From positions 418,607 through 482,606 of the forward strand of contig NZ_SZZM01000001.1 in assembly GCF_005281615.1 (NCBI RefSeq): a DNA stretch of 64,000 bases. The letters are read 5' to 3'. Under the pieces are notes generated by a model. That model made no database searches, was not told where the DNA came from, and saw nothing but the letters and a program-made list of their open reading frames with translations. Both the position numbers and the translations under genes were made by a program. Source of the DNA: Rhodoligotrophos defluvii (GTDB lineage Bacteria > Pseudomonadota > Alphaproteobacteria > Rhizobiales > Im1). The number at the start of each line of letters is the position of its first letter. Within the stretch, counting starts at the first letter, position 1. This document shows, piece after piece, positions 26,165 to 35,502 of the stretch.

Positions 26165-26801
26165 GGTCATCGAAACAACCGTCTATCGCCTCGACGAGCT
26201 CTCCGTGGATGCGAAGGACAAGGCGCGTGCCTGGTATCGGGAGGGCGGGTTCGATTATGACTGGTATGACGCCGTCTATAAGGATTTCCAGCGCATCGCG
26301 GACATCCTCGGCATTCGCCTCAAAACCCGCACCGTCCGTCTGATGGGCAGTGGCACGCGGCAAGATCCCTGCATCTGGTTCCGGGGCTTCTGGTCGCAAG
26401 GGGACGGTGCTTGCTGGGAAGGATTCTACTCCTACCGCAAGAACGCCTCGGCCGAGATCCGGTCCTACGCTCCGTTGGACGCAACGCTTCATGGTATCGC
26501 CGATGCCTTGCAGGCGGTTCAGCGACGCAATTTCTACCAGCTTCGCGCCGACGCCAGCCATCAAGGGCACTATTATCACGAATATTGCATGGCGATCTCG
26601 GTCGAGCGCGACAGTCCGACATATCAGGACAAGACGGCCGACGCCGAGGATAGCGTCATCGAGGCGCTGCGCGATCTCGCGCGCTGGCTCTACCGCCAGC
26701 TTGAGCGCGAATACGACTACCTGTCTTCGGACGAGGTGGTTGATGAAACCATCGTCGCCAACGACTATACCTTCACCGAAGCCGGTCGCCGCTTCGGGTG
26801 A
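26157..26801 (+). CDS. Hypothetical protein, antitoxin-of-TA-stability-like
   Basis: 214 residues from ATG 26157 inside the end of the preceding gene. The start VIETTVYRLDELSVDAKDKA and the block WFRGFWSQGDGACWEGFY are typical of a family often labelled antitoxin of toxin-antitoxin stability system. No toxin partner is apparent, so that label should not be taken as function. Rich in aromatic residues and soluble. Confidence 0.65.
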   Translation: MPEVIETTVYRLDELSVDAKDKARAWYREGGFDYDWYDAVYKDFQRIADILGIRLKTRTVRLMGSGTRQDPCIWFRGFWSQGDGACWEGFYSYRKNASAEIRSYAPLDATLHGIADALQAVQRRNFYQLRADASHQGHYYHEYCMAISVERDSPTYQDKTADAEDSVIEALRDLARWLYRQLEREYDYLSSDEVVDETIVANDYTFTEAGRRFG

Positions 26802-26806
26802 TCGGA

Positions 26807-26839
26807 AAGCGCCCCACCGTCAGGTCGGGGCGCTTTTTT
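26807..26839 (+). terminator. Rho-independent terminator
   Basis: AAGCGCCCC at 26807-26815 pairs with GGGGCGCTT at 26827-26835 and runs into six T. It closes the transcription unit before the methyltransferase/helicase gene. Confidence 0.85.
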
Positions 26840-26948
26840 CATGTCGCCATATCCAGAGGAAGAGGCTCGCCGGGACGAGGTGAGTCCGGGCGGTTGAGAG
26901 AGAGCGCCGTCCAGGCTTTTTCGTTCCCGCTCTCCCGAGGTCCCCGAA

Positions 26949-29900
26949 ATGAACATCTCTTCTCCCGTGACCGACCCGGTCACGCCGCTGGCGGCTGCGC
27001 CCACGATCCTTGCTGCGGCCAATCTCCTGCTTCCCCATCTCGAACGCGGCCAACGTGTCGATGCGGCAATTTTGCGCAACGCGATGGAAACCGCCTTCGG
27101 TGTTTCCGATGCGACCGGCGCCTGGGACTGGAAGCTGGCCTACGAAGCCTGCGAAGTTGCCACCGTCCTTTTCCTGCGCAAATACGGAAAGGCCCTGTTC
27201 CGTAAAGCCGAGTCTCCTGCTGCACGGCTCGATCCGCTGGCGAAGATCGCAGGCCTGCTGCCGACCCAGACCCGCCGCTCCGAGGAAAGCCAGAACTTCC
27301 AGCAGTTCAGCACCCCGATCCCGCTGGGGCTGGCCGCTCTCGCTGCCGCTGCAATCACGCCCGATGACGTGGTGCTGGAGCCCTCGGCGGGCACCGGCCT
27401 GATGGCGATCCTGGCGCAGACCGCCAGCGGCTCCCTGATCCTCAACGAATTGGCGGAGACCCGCGCCGATCTTCTCTCTTCCCTCTTTCCGGCCTTTCCC
27501 GTCACCCGGTTTGACGCCGCCCAGATCGACGATCATCTGGCGCCGGACGCCATCCCCTCCACTGTCGTCATGAACCCGCCATTCTCGGTCATGGCGAACG
27601 TCACCGGGCGGATGGCCGACGCTGCGTATCGCCATGTCGCCTCGGCGCTGGCCCGGCTCGCTCCCGGCGGGCGGCTGGTCACGATCACCGGCGCTAACTT
27701 CGGTCCCGAAGCTCCCGCCTGGCGCAATGCCTTCACCCGCTTGCAGGCGCGAGGCCGCGTTGTGTTCACCGCCGCCGTCGATGGCGCAGTCTATGCGAAG
27801 CACGGCACCAGCATCGACACGCGGCTGACCGTCATCGACAAGCTGCCTGCCGGTGATCCGTCCACGTTTCCGGCGTCGCCTGGGATCGCGCCGGATGTCG
27901 CCACGCTGATCGGCTGGATCGGGGCGCAGGTTCCGCCGCGTCTGCCGGTTACGCTGCCGAAGGCGGCGGCGCTTGCGGCCACCGGCACCACGAAGACTGT
28001 GCGTGGTTATCTCGCCCACTCGGCCGCCAAGCGTGCCGCCGTGACTCCGGCCAATGATCCCGAAGGTGTCGAACTCACCTATGAGACGGTGGACTGGACG
28101 CCGCCCGAGGGCGCGCGCCTATCAGACGCGATCTATGAGGAATATGCGCTGCAATCTCTGCGCATTCCTGATGCTCAACCGCATCCGACGAAGCTAGTGC
28201 AATCCGCCGCCATGGCCTCGGTTGCGCCGCCCAAGCCTTCCTATCGGCCCATGCTGCCTGCTGACATTCGTGAGCGCCTGTCAGACGCCCAGCTTGAGAC
28301 GGTGATCTATGCCGGGGAAGCCCATGCCGATCATCTCGCTGGCGCTTGGACAGTGGACGAGCATTTCGACAACGTAAGTGCTGCACCCGAAGATGCGGCA
28401 GGCGCTGTCCGGTTCCGTCGGGGATTCATGCTCGGTGACGGTACCGGCGCGGGCAAGGGCCGCCAATCGGCCGGGATCATCCTCGACAACTGGCTGCGCG
28501 GACGCCGCAAGGCGGTCTGGATCTCCAAATCCGACAAGCTGATCGAGGATGCGCAACGCGACTGGTCGGCGCTTGGCATGGAGCGACTGCTGGTCACGCC
28601 GTTGTCGCGCTTCCCTCAGGGCAAGCCGATTACGCTCACGGAAGGCATCCTTTTTACCACCTATGCCACGCTACGCTCCGATGACCGTGGCGAGAAGGTT
28701 TCGCGCGTCAAGCAGATCGTCAAATGGTTGGGCTCCGATTTCGATGGAGTGATTATTTTCGACGAGAGCCATGCCATGCAGAATGCCGGCGGCGGCAAGG
28801 GAGAACGCGGCGATATTGCCGCCTCGCAGCAGGGCCGCGCGGGCCTGCGGCTCCAGCACGCCCTACCGGATGCCCGTGTGGTCTATGTCTCGGCGACCGG
28901 CGCCACCACGGTTCACAATCTCGCTTATGCGCAGCGGCTTGGCCTCTGGGGCGGTGAGGATTTCCCGTTCCAGACCCGCGCCGAGTTTGTTGAAGCGATC
29001 GAGGCCGGTGGCGTGGCGGCGATGGAGGTATTGGCCCGCGACCTGCGATCTCTCGGCCTCTATACCGCGCGCTCGCTCTCCTATGATGGCGTCGAATATG
29101 AACTGGTCGAGCATGCGCTGACCGACGAGCAGCGCCGCATCTACGATGCTTACGCGGCCGCGTTCGCCGTGATCCATGGGAACTTGGACGCGGCAATGGA
29201 GGCCGCCAATATCACCGGCAGTGAAGGCACGCTGAACCGGCAGGCGAAGTCGGCAGCGCGGTCGGCGTTCGAGAGCACCAAGCAGCGCTTCTTCGGTCAT
29301 CTGCTGACCTCGATGAAGACGCCCACCCTGATCCGCTCGATCGAGGCCGATCTCGAGGCAGGCCATGCGGCCGTCATCCAGATCGTCTCGACCGGCGAGG
29401 CGCTGATGGAACGGCGGCTGGCCGAGATCCCGACCGAGGAATGGAACGACATTTCCGTCGACGTCACGCCGAGGGAATATGTCGGCTCGTATTTGCAGCA
29501 TTCCTTCCCGGTGCAGCTCTACGAGCCCTTCACCGACAGCGAAGGCAATCTCTCCTCGCGGCCGGTTTTCCGGGACGGCCAGCCGGTCGAAAGCCGCGAA
29601 GCCGTGGCCCGGCGCGACGAGATGCTCGAACAGCTCGGCTCGCTGCCGCCGGTCCCCGGTGCGCTCGACCAGATCGTCCAACGCTTTGGCACCGATCTGG
29701 TGGCGGAGGTCACAGGCCGCTCACGCCGCATTGTGCGCAAGGGCGAAGGTGCAGCGGCACGCCTCGCAGTCGAGAACCGGGCGCCGTCCGCGAATCTTGC
29801 CGAGACCTCGGCCTTCATGGACGACCAGAAGCGCATCCTCGTGTTCTCCGACGCCGGCGGCACTGGGCGCAGCTATCACGCAGAGCTTTCGGCGCGGAAC

Positions 29901-31271
29901 CAGCGTCTGCGGGTGCATTACCTGCTCGAACCCGGCTGGAGGGCCGATACCGCCATTCAGGGCCTCGGGCGCACCAACCGCACCAATCAGGCGCAGCCGC
30001 CACTGTTCCGGCCTATCGCCACGGATGTGAAGGCCGAGAAGAGGTTTCTTTCGACCATTGCCCGCCGCCTCGATACGCTCGGTGCGATCACGCGCGGACA
30101 GCGGCAGACCGGTGGTCAGGGGCTGTTCCGGCCAGAGGACAATCTGGAGAGCGCCTATGCCCGCGATGCGCTGCGCCAGCTCTATCTGCTGATCGTGCGC
30201 GGCAAGGTCGAAGGATGCTCGCTCGAGCGCTTCGAATCCGCCACCGGCCTGAAACTGATGGATTCGAATGGCATCAAGGACGACCTGCCACCGATCACCA
30301 CCTTCCTCAATCGCCTGCTGGCGCTGACCATTGAGCTTCAGGGCATCCTGTTCTCGGCCTTCGAGCACTTGCTGGAAGCCCGGATCGACGGGGCCATCGC
30401 GTCCGGCTCCTATGACATGGGGCTGGAAACGCTCAGGGCCGAAAGCTTCATCGTCACCGATCGTCAGGTGATCCACACTCATCCGGGCTCCGGCGCGGAA
30501 ACCCGGCTCCTGACCCTCACCGAGCACAGGCGCAACCAGCCGGTGACGCTGGATGCCGCGCTGGCGGAACTCGGCGATCCGCGCGCGAAGCTGCTGGTCA
30601 ATGAGCGGTCCGGTCGGGCGGCGGTGCAGATCCCGACCACCAGCGTCATGCTCGATGATGGCGAGATCGAGCGGCGCATCCGGCTGATCCGGCCGATGGA
30701 GGCGATGAACATTCCCACCCGCATGATGGGCGAGACTCATTGGGTGGAAGCCGACCGCACGGCTTTCTCTTTGGCCTGGGATGTCGAACTGGTGGACGTG
30801 CCGGAGTTCACCGACAGCATCCTGCATATGGTGACGGGGTTGCTCCTGCCGATCTGGAAGCGCCTGCCGCAGGAGTCGTCCCGCGTCTATCGGCTCCAGA
30901 CCGATGAGGGCGAACGGATCATCGGTCGCCGCGTCTCGCCCGCATGGGCGGCGAACGCCGCCACCAGCGGGGTTGCGACCAGCATCACGCCGGACGAAGC
31001 CTACGCTGCACTGATGGAAGGCCGGACGATCTTCGATCTGGCCGAAGGACTGCAACTGCGCCGGTCCCGGGTGATGAGCGCAAACCGGATCGAGCTTTCC
31101 GGTTTCACTGACACCATGCGCGAGCGGCTTCGCGCCTATGGCCTCTTCAGCGAGATCATCTCGTGGAAGCTGCGCTTCTTCGTGCCGGTCGATGCATCCG
31201 GGCCGAAAATCATCGGCAAGCTCTTCGACCGCTATCCGGTCGAGCGCATCTCCGAGCGGGAGGCAGCGTAA
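26949..31271 (+). CDS. Fused methyltransferase and strawberry-notch-type helicase (DarB-like)
   Basis: 1440 residues. An N-terminal class I methyltransferase-like domain has the cofactor loop LEPSAGTGLMA near residue 140 and the amino-methylase motif NPPF at 209-212. From about residue 430 comes a superfamily 2 helicase of the strawberry notch type, with Walker A GDGTGAGKGR at 496-505, DESH at 605-608 and a C-terminal helicase domain including GLGRTNRTNQAQPP. The same combination occurs in DarB of phage P1, which shields DNA from type I restriction. An antirestriction role in transfer is a reasonable inference beside ardC. The DPPY/NPPY position is NPPF here. Confidence 0.88.
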   Translation: MNISSPVTDPVTPLAAAPTILAAANLLLPHLERGQRVDAAILRNAMETAFGVSDATGAWDWKLAYEACEVATVLFLRKYGKALFRKAESPAARLDPLAKIAGLLPTQTRRSEESQNFQQFSTPIPLGLAALAAAAITPDDVVLEPSAGTGLMAILAQTASGSLILNELAETRADLLSSLFPAFPVTRFDAAQIDDHLAPDAIPSTVVMNPPFSVMANVTGRMADAAYRHVASALARLAPGGRLVTITGANFGPEAPAWRNAFTRLQARGRVVFTAAVDGAVYAKHGTSIDTRLTVIDKLPAGDPSTFPASPGIAPDVATLIGWIGAQVPPRLPVTLPKAAALAATGTTKTVRGYLAHSAAKRAAVTPANDPEGVELTYETVDWTPPEGARLSDAIYEEYALQSLRIPDAQPHPTKLVQSAAMASVAPPKPSYRPMLPADIRERLSDAQLETVIYAGEAHADHLAGAWTVDEHFDNVSAAPEDAAGAVRFRRGFMLGDGTGAGKGRQSAGIILDNWLRGRRKAVWISKSDKLIEDAQRDWSALGMERLLVTPLSRFPQGKPITLTEGILFTTYATLRSDDRGEKVSRVKQIVKWLGSDFDGVIIFDESHAMQNAGGGKGERGDIAASQQGRAGLRLQHALPDARVVYVSATGATTVHNLAYAQRLGLWGGEDFPFQTRAEFVEAIEAGGVAAMEVLARDLRSLGLYTARSLSYDGVEYELVEHALTDEQRRIYDAYAAAFAVIHGNLDAAMEAANITGSEGTLNRQAKSAARSAFESTKQRFFGHLLTSMKTPTLIRSIEADLEAGHAAVIQIVSTGEALMERRLAEIPTEEWNDISVDVTPREYVGSYLQHSFPVQLYEPFTDSEGNLSSRPVFRDGQPVESREAVARRDEMLEQLGSLPPVPGALDQIVQRFGTDLVAEVTGRSRRIVRKGEGAAARLAVENRAPSANLAETSAFMDDQKRILVFSDAGGTGRSYHAELSARNQRLRVHYLLEPGWRADTAIQGLGRTNRTNQAQPPLFRPIATDVKAEKRFLSTIARRLDTLGAITRGQRQTGGQGLFRPEDNLESAYARDALRQLYLLIVRGKVEGCSLERFESATGLKLMDSNGIKDDLPPITTFLNRLLALTIELQGILFSAFEHLLEARIDGAIASGSYDMGLETLRAESFIVTDRQVIHTHPGSGAETRLLTLTEHRRNQPVTLDAALAELGDPRAKLLVNERSGRAAVQIPTTSVMLDDGEIERRIRLIRPMEAMNIPTRMMGETHWVEADRTAFSLAWDVELVDVPEFTDSILHMVTGLLLPIWKRLPQESSRVYRLQTDEGERIIGRRVSPAWAANAATSGVATSITPDEAYAALMEGRTIFDLAEGLQLRRSRVMSANRIELSGFTDTMRERLRAYGLFSEIISWKLRFFVPVDASGPKIIGKLFDRYPVERISEREAA

Positions 31272-32323
31272 TGGCTCGTCTCAATGCTTCGGAGCTGGCG
31301 CAGCGTCTCGGCCGACAGGCCGAGGCGGTGTGCCGTCGCTATCTTTCGAACGGGCGCAAACAGGGCAATTACTGGCAGGTCGGCGATGTGCAGAACAATC
31401 CGGGCCGCTCCATGTTCGTACGCCTGACCGGGCCGGAATCAGGCAAGGGCGCGGCGGGTAAATGGACCGATGCACAGAGCGGCGAACATGGCGATTTGCT
31501 CGACGTGATCCGCGAAAGCCTCGGCCTGATCGACTTCGCCGATGTTGCCGAAGAAGCCCGGCGCTTCCTCAGCCTGCCGCATCCCGAACCGGAACCGCAG
31601 CTCCGCCAGACCCGAACGCCGCCTGCGCCATCGGGATCATCCGAGGCTGCACGCCGCCTCTGGCGCATGACGCAACCGTTTATCGGCAGTGTCGCGGAAA
31701 CGTATTTGCGCAGACGTGGCATTACGGATTTTCGCAGGACCGCAAATCTGCGTTTCCATCCGAACTGTTACTGGCGGCCCGAGGGCGATGGGCCAACTGA
31801 AACCTGGCCCGCCATGATCGCCGCCGTCACAGACCTCAATGGCAAGATCACCGGGGCGCATCGCACCTGGCTGGTCCGTGACGGCTCCGGCAAGGCGCCT
31901 GTCGATCCTCCGAGGAAGGCGATGGGAGACCTGCTCGGACACGCCGTCCGTTTCGGGGAAGCGCAGGATGTCATGGCGGCAGGAGAAGGCATCGAGACCA
32001 TATTGTCCCTGCGACAGGCTTTGCCAATGATGCCGATGATCTCCGCACTCTCGGCCGGGCATCTCGCAGTCACCCTATTCCCGCCGCATCTGCGCAGGCT
32101 CTATATCGTCCGCGACAACGATCCGGCAGGCAACAGCGCGCGGGACAGCCTGGTGGACCGGGCCATCGAAGCCGGGATCGAGGCGATCACGCTCTCGCCC
32201 TCGCCCATGCTGGGGGATTTCAATGACGATCTGGCCGCCCGCGGACTGGATGCACTTCGGGCGCAGATCCGGGTGCAGATCGCCCCCGAGGATGTCAGCC
32301 GCTTCATGGCCCTGACGCCATAG
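31271..32323 (+). CDS. Toprim domain protein (DUF7146/primase-like)
   Basis: 350 residues; its ATG shares base 31271 with the TAA of the helicase gene. The N-terminal region LAQRLGRQAEAVCRRYLSNG is followed by a DUF7146-like part and a Toprim core: AAGEGIETILSLRQA with the Glu, then YIVRDNDPAG with the DxD. No zinc-finger or full primase domain is seen. Such proteins are proposed to act in primase-type replication of plasmids and ICEs. Overlap with the helicase gene suggests both work on transferred single-stranded DNA. Confidence 0.82.
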   Translation: MARLNASELAQRLGRQAEAVCRRYLSNGRKQGNYWQVGDVQNNPGRSMFVRLTGPESGKGAAGKWTDAQSGEHGDLLDVIRESLGLIDFADVAEEARRFLSLPHPEPEPQLRQTRTPPAPSGSSEAARRLWRMTQPFIGSVAETYLRRRGITDFRRTANLRFHPNCYWRPEGDGPTETWPAMIAAVTDLNGKITGAHRTWLVRDGSGKAPVDPPRKAMGDLLGHAVRFGEAQDVMAAGEGIETILSLRQALPMMPMISALSAGHLAVTLFPPHLRRLYIVRDNDPAGNSARDSLVDRAIEAGIEAITLSPSPMLGDFNDDLAARGLDALRAQIRVQIAPEDVSRFMALTP

Positions 32324-32628
32324 CCGGCACCGGGGCCGTGATCGGGCTGGATCAATCCTGTCACGCGCATACGAGGTTGCACCATCGTCGGCAGAGGACC
32401 GCGCCTTGGCCTTCTCAGAGGGCGAGCGGCCCACAAACGCTCCGGCCCGGCAATGGCCGCGTCCGGCTAATTTCCGTCGCCCCTGCGGGGCTTTACAGCG
32501 CGAAACAAATTAGCCGGACCCGTCCATCGAGGCCCTCGCGCAGGGCTCGGGCTGCCAGACCGGACCGTCCGCGGGCTTTCGTCGCCATGAAGGCCGCGAC
32601 GGTCGCGGTCCAGCCTAGGGAGCATCCC
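32324..32628. other. Intergenic region with a nested inverted repeat
   Basis: 305 bp. Thirteen bases GTCCGGCTAATTT at 32461-32473 recur inverted at 32507-32519. Between them lies a second hairpin GCCCC-TGC-GGGGC followed by TTT. A second set of complementary GGACCGTCCGCGGG and CGACGGTCGCGGTCC sequences follows near 32563-32612. No gene is supported here. Confidence 0.55.
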
Positions 32629-33555
32629 ATGTATGCCCATGACGATTTTGAACCCGATCACAGCACGTCCCCGACCGGCCATGTCATCGAGGACCTCGAA
32701 CTCTATGGCTACCGACCCGCCGAGGACGAGGCCGATCCTCGGATCATGCCCGAGGATACCGCCATCCAGACCGCGGTCGCCGACATCTTCGACGCCCTGA
32801 TCTCCACCATGGCCGATACTGGCCTCGATTCCGACCTCGACGAAATCATGTGGTCCACCGTCAACACCTTCCACCGCGCCGTCGAGCGGATCGAACGCAA
32901 ACTCGACGACAACGAGCAGGTACAGAGGCGCCTGCAACGGGAACAGGACGGCAGCGAGGTCAAATCCGTCCAACTGGAGACCCTGATCGGCATCGGCCAG
33001 AGCCTGATCGAGCGCCGCGACAGCATGGAAACCTTCCGCGACACCGCCGCCGACATCTACCTGCGCACCACCGGCACGCCCTGGTCGCCGCGCTCCGGTT
33101 CACGGGTCAACCATCGCCAGATGACCTCGGCCATGATCGACAGCCGCGACTTCATCGCCGCCAAACACCGGGCCGACAACGAGGTGCTGCTGCCCGCCGG
33201 GCCGAAGATCGCCTTCTCAGGCGGTGACACCACCGATCACCGGACGATCTGGGCCAAGCTCGATCAGGTGCATGCCAAGCACCCGGACATGGTGCTCCTC
33301 CACGGCGGATCGCCGAAGGGTGCCGAACGCATCGCAGCCACCTGGGCCAATAACCGCAAGGTGCCACAGGTCGCCTTCAAGCCCGATTGGACCAAACACG
33401 CCAAGGCCGCCCCCTTCAAGCGCAACGACCGGATGCTCGATACAATGCCGATCGGGGTCATCATCTTTCCCGGCACCGGTATTCAGGAAAATTTCGCCGA
33501 CAAGGCCCGCAAGATGGGCATCCCGGTCTATCGCCTGGCGGAGGGCAGCGCGTGA
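32629..33555 (+). CDS. DUF2493 (YspA-like SLOG) domain-containing protein
   Basis: 308 residues from ATG 32629 with GGGAG 6 nt upstream. The N-terminal half is acidic and helical. The C-terminal DUF2493 domain has KIAFSGGDTTDHRTIWAKLD, VLLHGGSPKGAERIAATWA and GVIIFPGTGI, a SLOG-type Rossmann fold expected to bind nucleotides or their derivatives. The family is usual in these ICEs and in plasmids; its ligand is unknown. Confidence 0.85.
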   Translation: MYAHDDFEPDHSTSPTGHVIEDLELYGYRPAEDEADPRIMPEDTAIQTAVADIFDALISTMADTGLDSDLDEIMWSTVNTFHRAVERIERKLDDNEQVQRRLQREQDGSEVKSVQLETLIGIGQSLIERRDSMETFRDTAADIYLRTTGTPWSPRSGSRVNHRQMTSAMIDSRDFIAAKHRADNEVLLPAGPKIAFSGGDTTDHRTIWAKLDQVHAKHPDMVLLHGGSPKGAERIAATWANNRKVPQVAFKPDWTKHAKAAPFKRNDRMLDTMPIGVIIFPGTGIQENFADKARKMGIPVYRLAEGSA

Positions 33556-33702
33556 GCGCTGCCAGCCAGAAATCGACAAATCGGCCGCGCGCGCCAACGC
33601 GCATGGCATCTCGCCATTCCGGGCAATGTCATGCTATGTTCCGCCTTGCGCCATGGTGGTGGTGGAAGGCGCGACCGTTCCAATTCAACGGGAGACGCCA
33701 CC

Positions 33703-34140
33703 ATGATCGTTCTCGGAATCCTTGCATCATTCGCCGCCATTGCGGCCATGTGCTGGTTGTTGTTCAACCTGGCCGTTTTCGCCCTGCCGTTCCTCATCGG
33801 ACTTCATACCGGCATATGGGCCTATGGCACCGGCACAGGCTGGCTCGGTGCAATCCTCGTCGGCGGCTTCGCGGCCGGGCTGACGCTTGCCATCGGTCAG
33901 GCGCTGATCATGCTCGTTCGCCCGCTCTGGGCGCGCTTTGTCATCGCGCTGATCTTCGTGGGGCCGGCCGCGCTCGCCGGGTTCTACGCAACCCTCGGGA
34001 TCACCAGGGCCATGATGCCCTCGGAAACATGGCAGATGATCCTCGCCGTCATTGGCGCTGTCGCCGTTGGCGTTTCCGCCTTCCTCCGCATTGCCGGCAT
34101 GGCCGCCGACTCTTCGGGCAGCTCTCCTGTGCGCGCCTGA
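33703..34140 (+). CDS. Hypothetical membrane protein
   Basis: 145 residues from ATG 33703 preceded by GGGAGACGCCACC. Four hydrophobic segments cover almost the whole length (for example MIVLGILASFAAIAAMCWLL). The glycine-rich HTGIWAYGTGTGWLGAI follows. No family is recognised. It is placed between the DUF2493 and DUF736 genes, as is common in related elements. Confidence 0.65.
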   Translation: MIVLGILASFAAIAAMCWLLFNLAVFALPFLIGLHTGIWAYGTGTGWLGAILVGGFAAGLTLAIGQALIMLVRPLWARFVIALIFVGPAALAGFYATLGITRAMMPSETWQMILAVIGAVAVGVSAFLRIAGMAADSSGSSPVRA

Positions 34141-34694
34141 CACTGCCGATCATCCGATAAGGCGGGCCTAGATCAGCGTTGGACTGCCATCCCGATCATC
34201 AGGATGCCGGTATGGGGGTGGTGTGCGGATCGGCATGAGGTCCCCGTCGCGGCCCGTGGTCGTGCGGTGGAGGACCAACCGTTCGCGCGGCAGACCACAG
34301 CTGTGATCGGGGGAGGCGCCGGCGGGGGGCGCATGGAGAAAGATGCGCGCGGCCTGTCGCGGGTGAGTGAACCGGCCGGCGAACAGCCGGTCAGAACAAT
34401 GGGTGTCCGTAGCCGCCATCGCCTCCGTTCCTCGCCCGTCCCATGACCGCTCCATACGGCCCCTTCAATGGCCTGATCTGGCCGAAGACCGGCTACGCCT
34501 CGACCGGCTTGGCGCAACAGCGCCGCCATAACTTTCTTCCCCTGGGCTACGCCCATTCCGCGCGGAACAAGAAAGTTCTGCCTTTGCTGTCCAGCCCCCG
34601 GCAAACCGGGGGTGCACCGCCGGTCGTCTCCGGCCTGTCGATCGCCATCGGGCCGCAATGGTGCGGACCCGGAAACGGAAAACGGAGACTCAAA
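34141..34694. other. 554-bp noncoding region with hairpins upstream of DUF736
   Basis: AACTTTCTT at 34530-34538 pairs with AAGAAAGTT at 34569-34577 across about 30 nt. CCCCCGG and CCGGGGG with a CAAA loop form a second hairpin at 34595-34612. Several minus- and plus-strand open frames here lack ribosome sites and repeat GC-rich phases only. The hairpins suggest a structured leader for the DUF736 gene or a small RNA. Confidence 0.5.
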
Positions 34695-35018
34695 ATGGCT
34701 ACCATCGGCACCTTCAAGAAGACCGGCAACGAATTCACCGGCGAAATCGTCACCCTCAGCGTCCAGGCCAAGGGCGTGCGCATCGTCCCCGACACCCGCG
34801 CCACCGGCGAGAACGCCCCCAGCCACCGCGTCCTGGTGGGCCGCGCCGAGATCGGTGCCGCCTGGTCAAAGCGCTCCAACGAGGGCCGCGACTATCTGGG
34901 CCTCAAGCTCGACGATCCGAGCTTCACCGCCCCGATCTACGCCAACCTCTTCGACGAGGAGGACGGCGAGACCTACGCGCTGATCTGGTCCCGCCCCACC
35001 CGCCGAAACGGCGAGTGA
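34695..35018 (+). CDS. DUF736 family protein (first copy)
   Basis: 107 residues from ATG 34695 with GGAG upstream. The DUF736 pattern is complete: MATIGTFKKTGNEFTGEIVT, IGAAWSKRS, YLGLKLDDPSF and YANLFDEEDG. It is a small beta-rich protein of unknown function found on nearly every alphaproteobacterial conjugative plasmid and ICE. A second, divergent copy lies at 43140. Confidence 0.9.
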   Translation: MATIGTFKKTGNEFTGEIVTLSVQAKGVRIVPDTRATGENAPSHRVLVGRAEIGAAWSKRSNEGRDYLGLKLDDPSFTAPIYANLFDEEDGETYALIWSRPTRRNGE

Positions 35019-35028
35019 AACGCACAAA

Positions 35029-35061
35029 GGCTCCGGCCGGAAGGTCGGAGCCTTTCCCATG
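35029..35061 (+). terminator. Probable terminator after DUF736
   Basis: AAAGGCTCCG and CGGAGCCTTT form a perfect 10-bp stem with a 10-nt loop directly after the stop codon; the T run is short. Confidence 0.6.
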
Positions 35062-35348
35062 CCTGTGGGAAGCCTTTTCGCCCACGGCGCCCCTATACCC
35101 GGTTTTCCGCCCGGACCTGTCCGTAATTGGCAGCTGCCTTGTCGCCAAGCGGCCCCCATTCGTCGGGAGCCTCACCCGGTGGAGCAAAATGGCCAACGAA
35201 CCGACCATTGGGACGCGCCGCCTGAAACAAAAGGATCGCGCGAAAGGTCGATCTCCGCGCGATCCTTGGGACCGTCTAAATGCAGGGCGGTTTTCCAAGG
35301 ACAGCAGCATAGCTGATTATTGACCGGCATTTAGATATACATCGCCGG
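35062..35348. other. Noncoding stretch before fseA
   Basis: No supported gene. A plus-strand frame beginning MANEPTIGTRRLKQKD (35189-35323) has no ribosome site. The composition becomes AT-rich towards the fseA operator region. Confidence 0.35.
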
Positions 35349-35390
35349 ATCACGGAAACATAGTTAATAAGAAGATAACTATACGTGATC
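35349..35390. promoter_or_regulatory. 42-bp dyad upstream of the fseA-like gene
   Basis: Outer arms GATCACG (35349-35355) and CGTGATC (35384-35390) enclose inner arms ATAGTTA (35360-35366) and TAACTAT (35376-35382). The region is locally AT-rich in a GC-rich element and lies about 115 bp upstream of the start at 35503. This is a strong candidate operator for the regulator of ICE activation. Confidence 0.65.
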
Positions 35391-35502
35391 TGGTTACGCG
35401 AACAACGTTTCAGATTATTCTGTCTACCTTCAGTATAGGGGCCGACCGAAACTCTTTATTCCGGGCGCTGCCCCGTGCGTCCGTTAGTAGGGAGGATGCG
35501 CC

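Noticed and set aside
26157..26801. A toxin-antitoxin pair with the preceding gene
   Set aside because: The family label mentions antitoxin, but neither gene shows a toxin fold and both are common ICE backbone genes.
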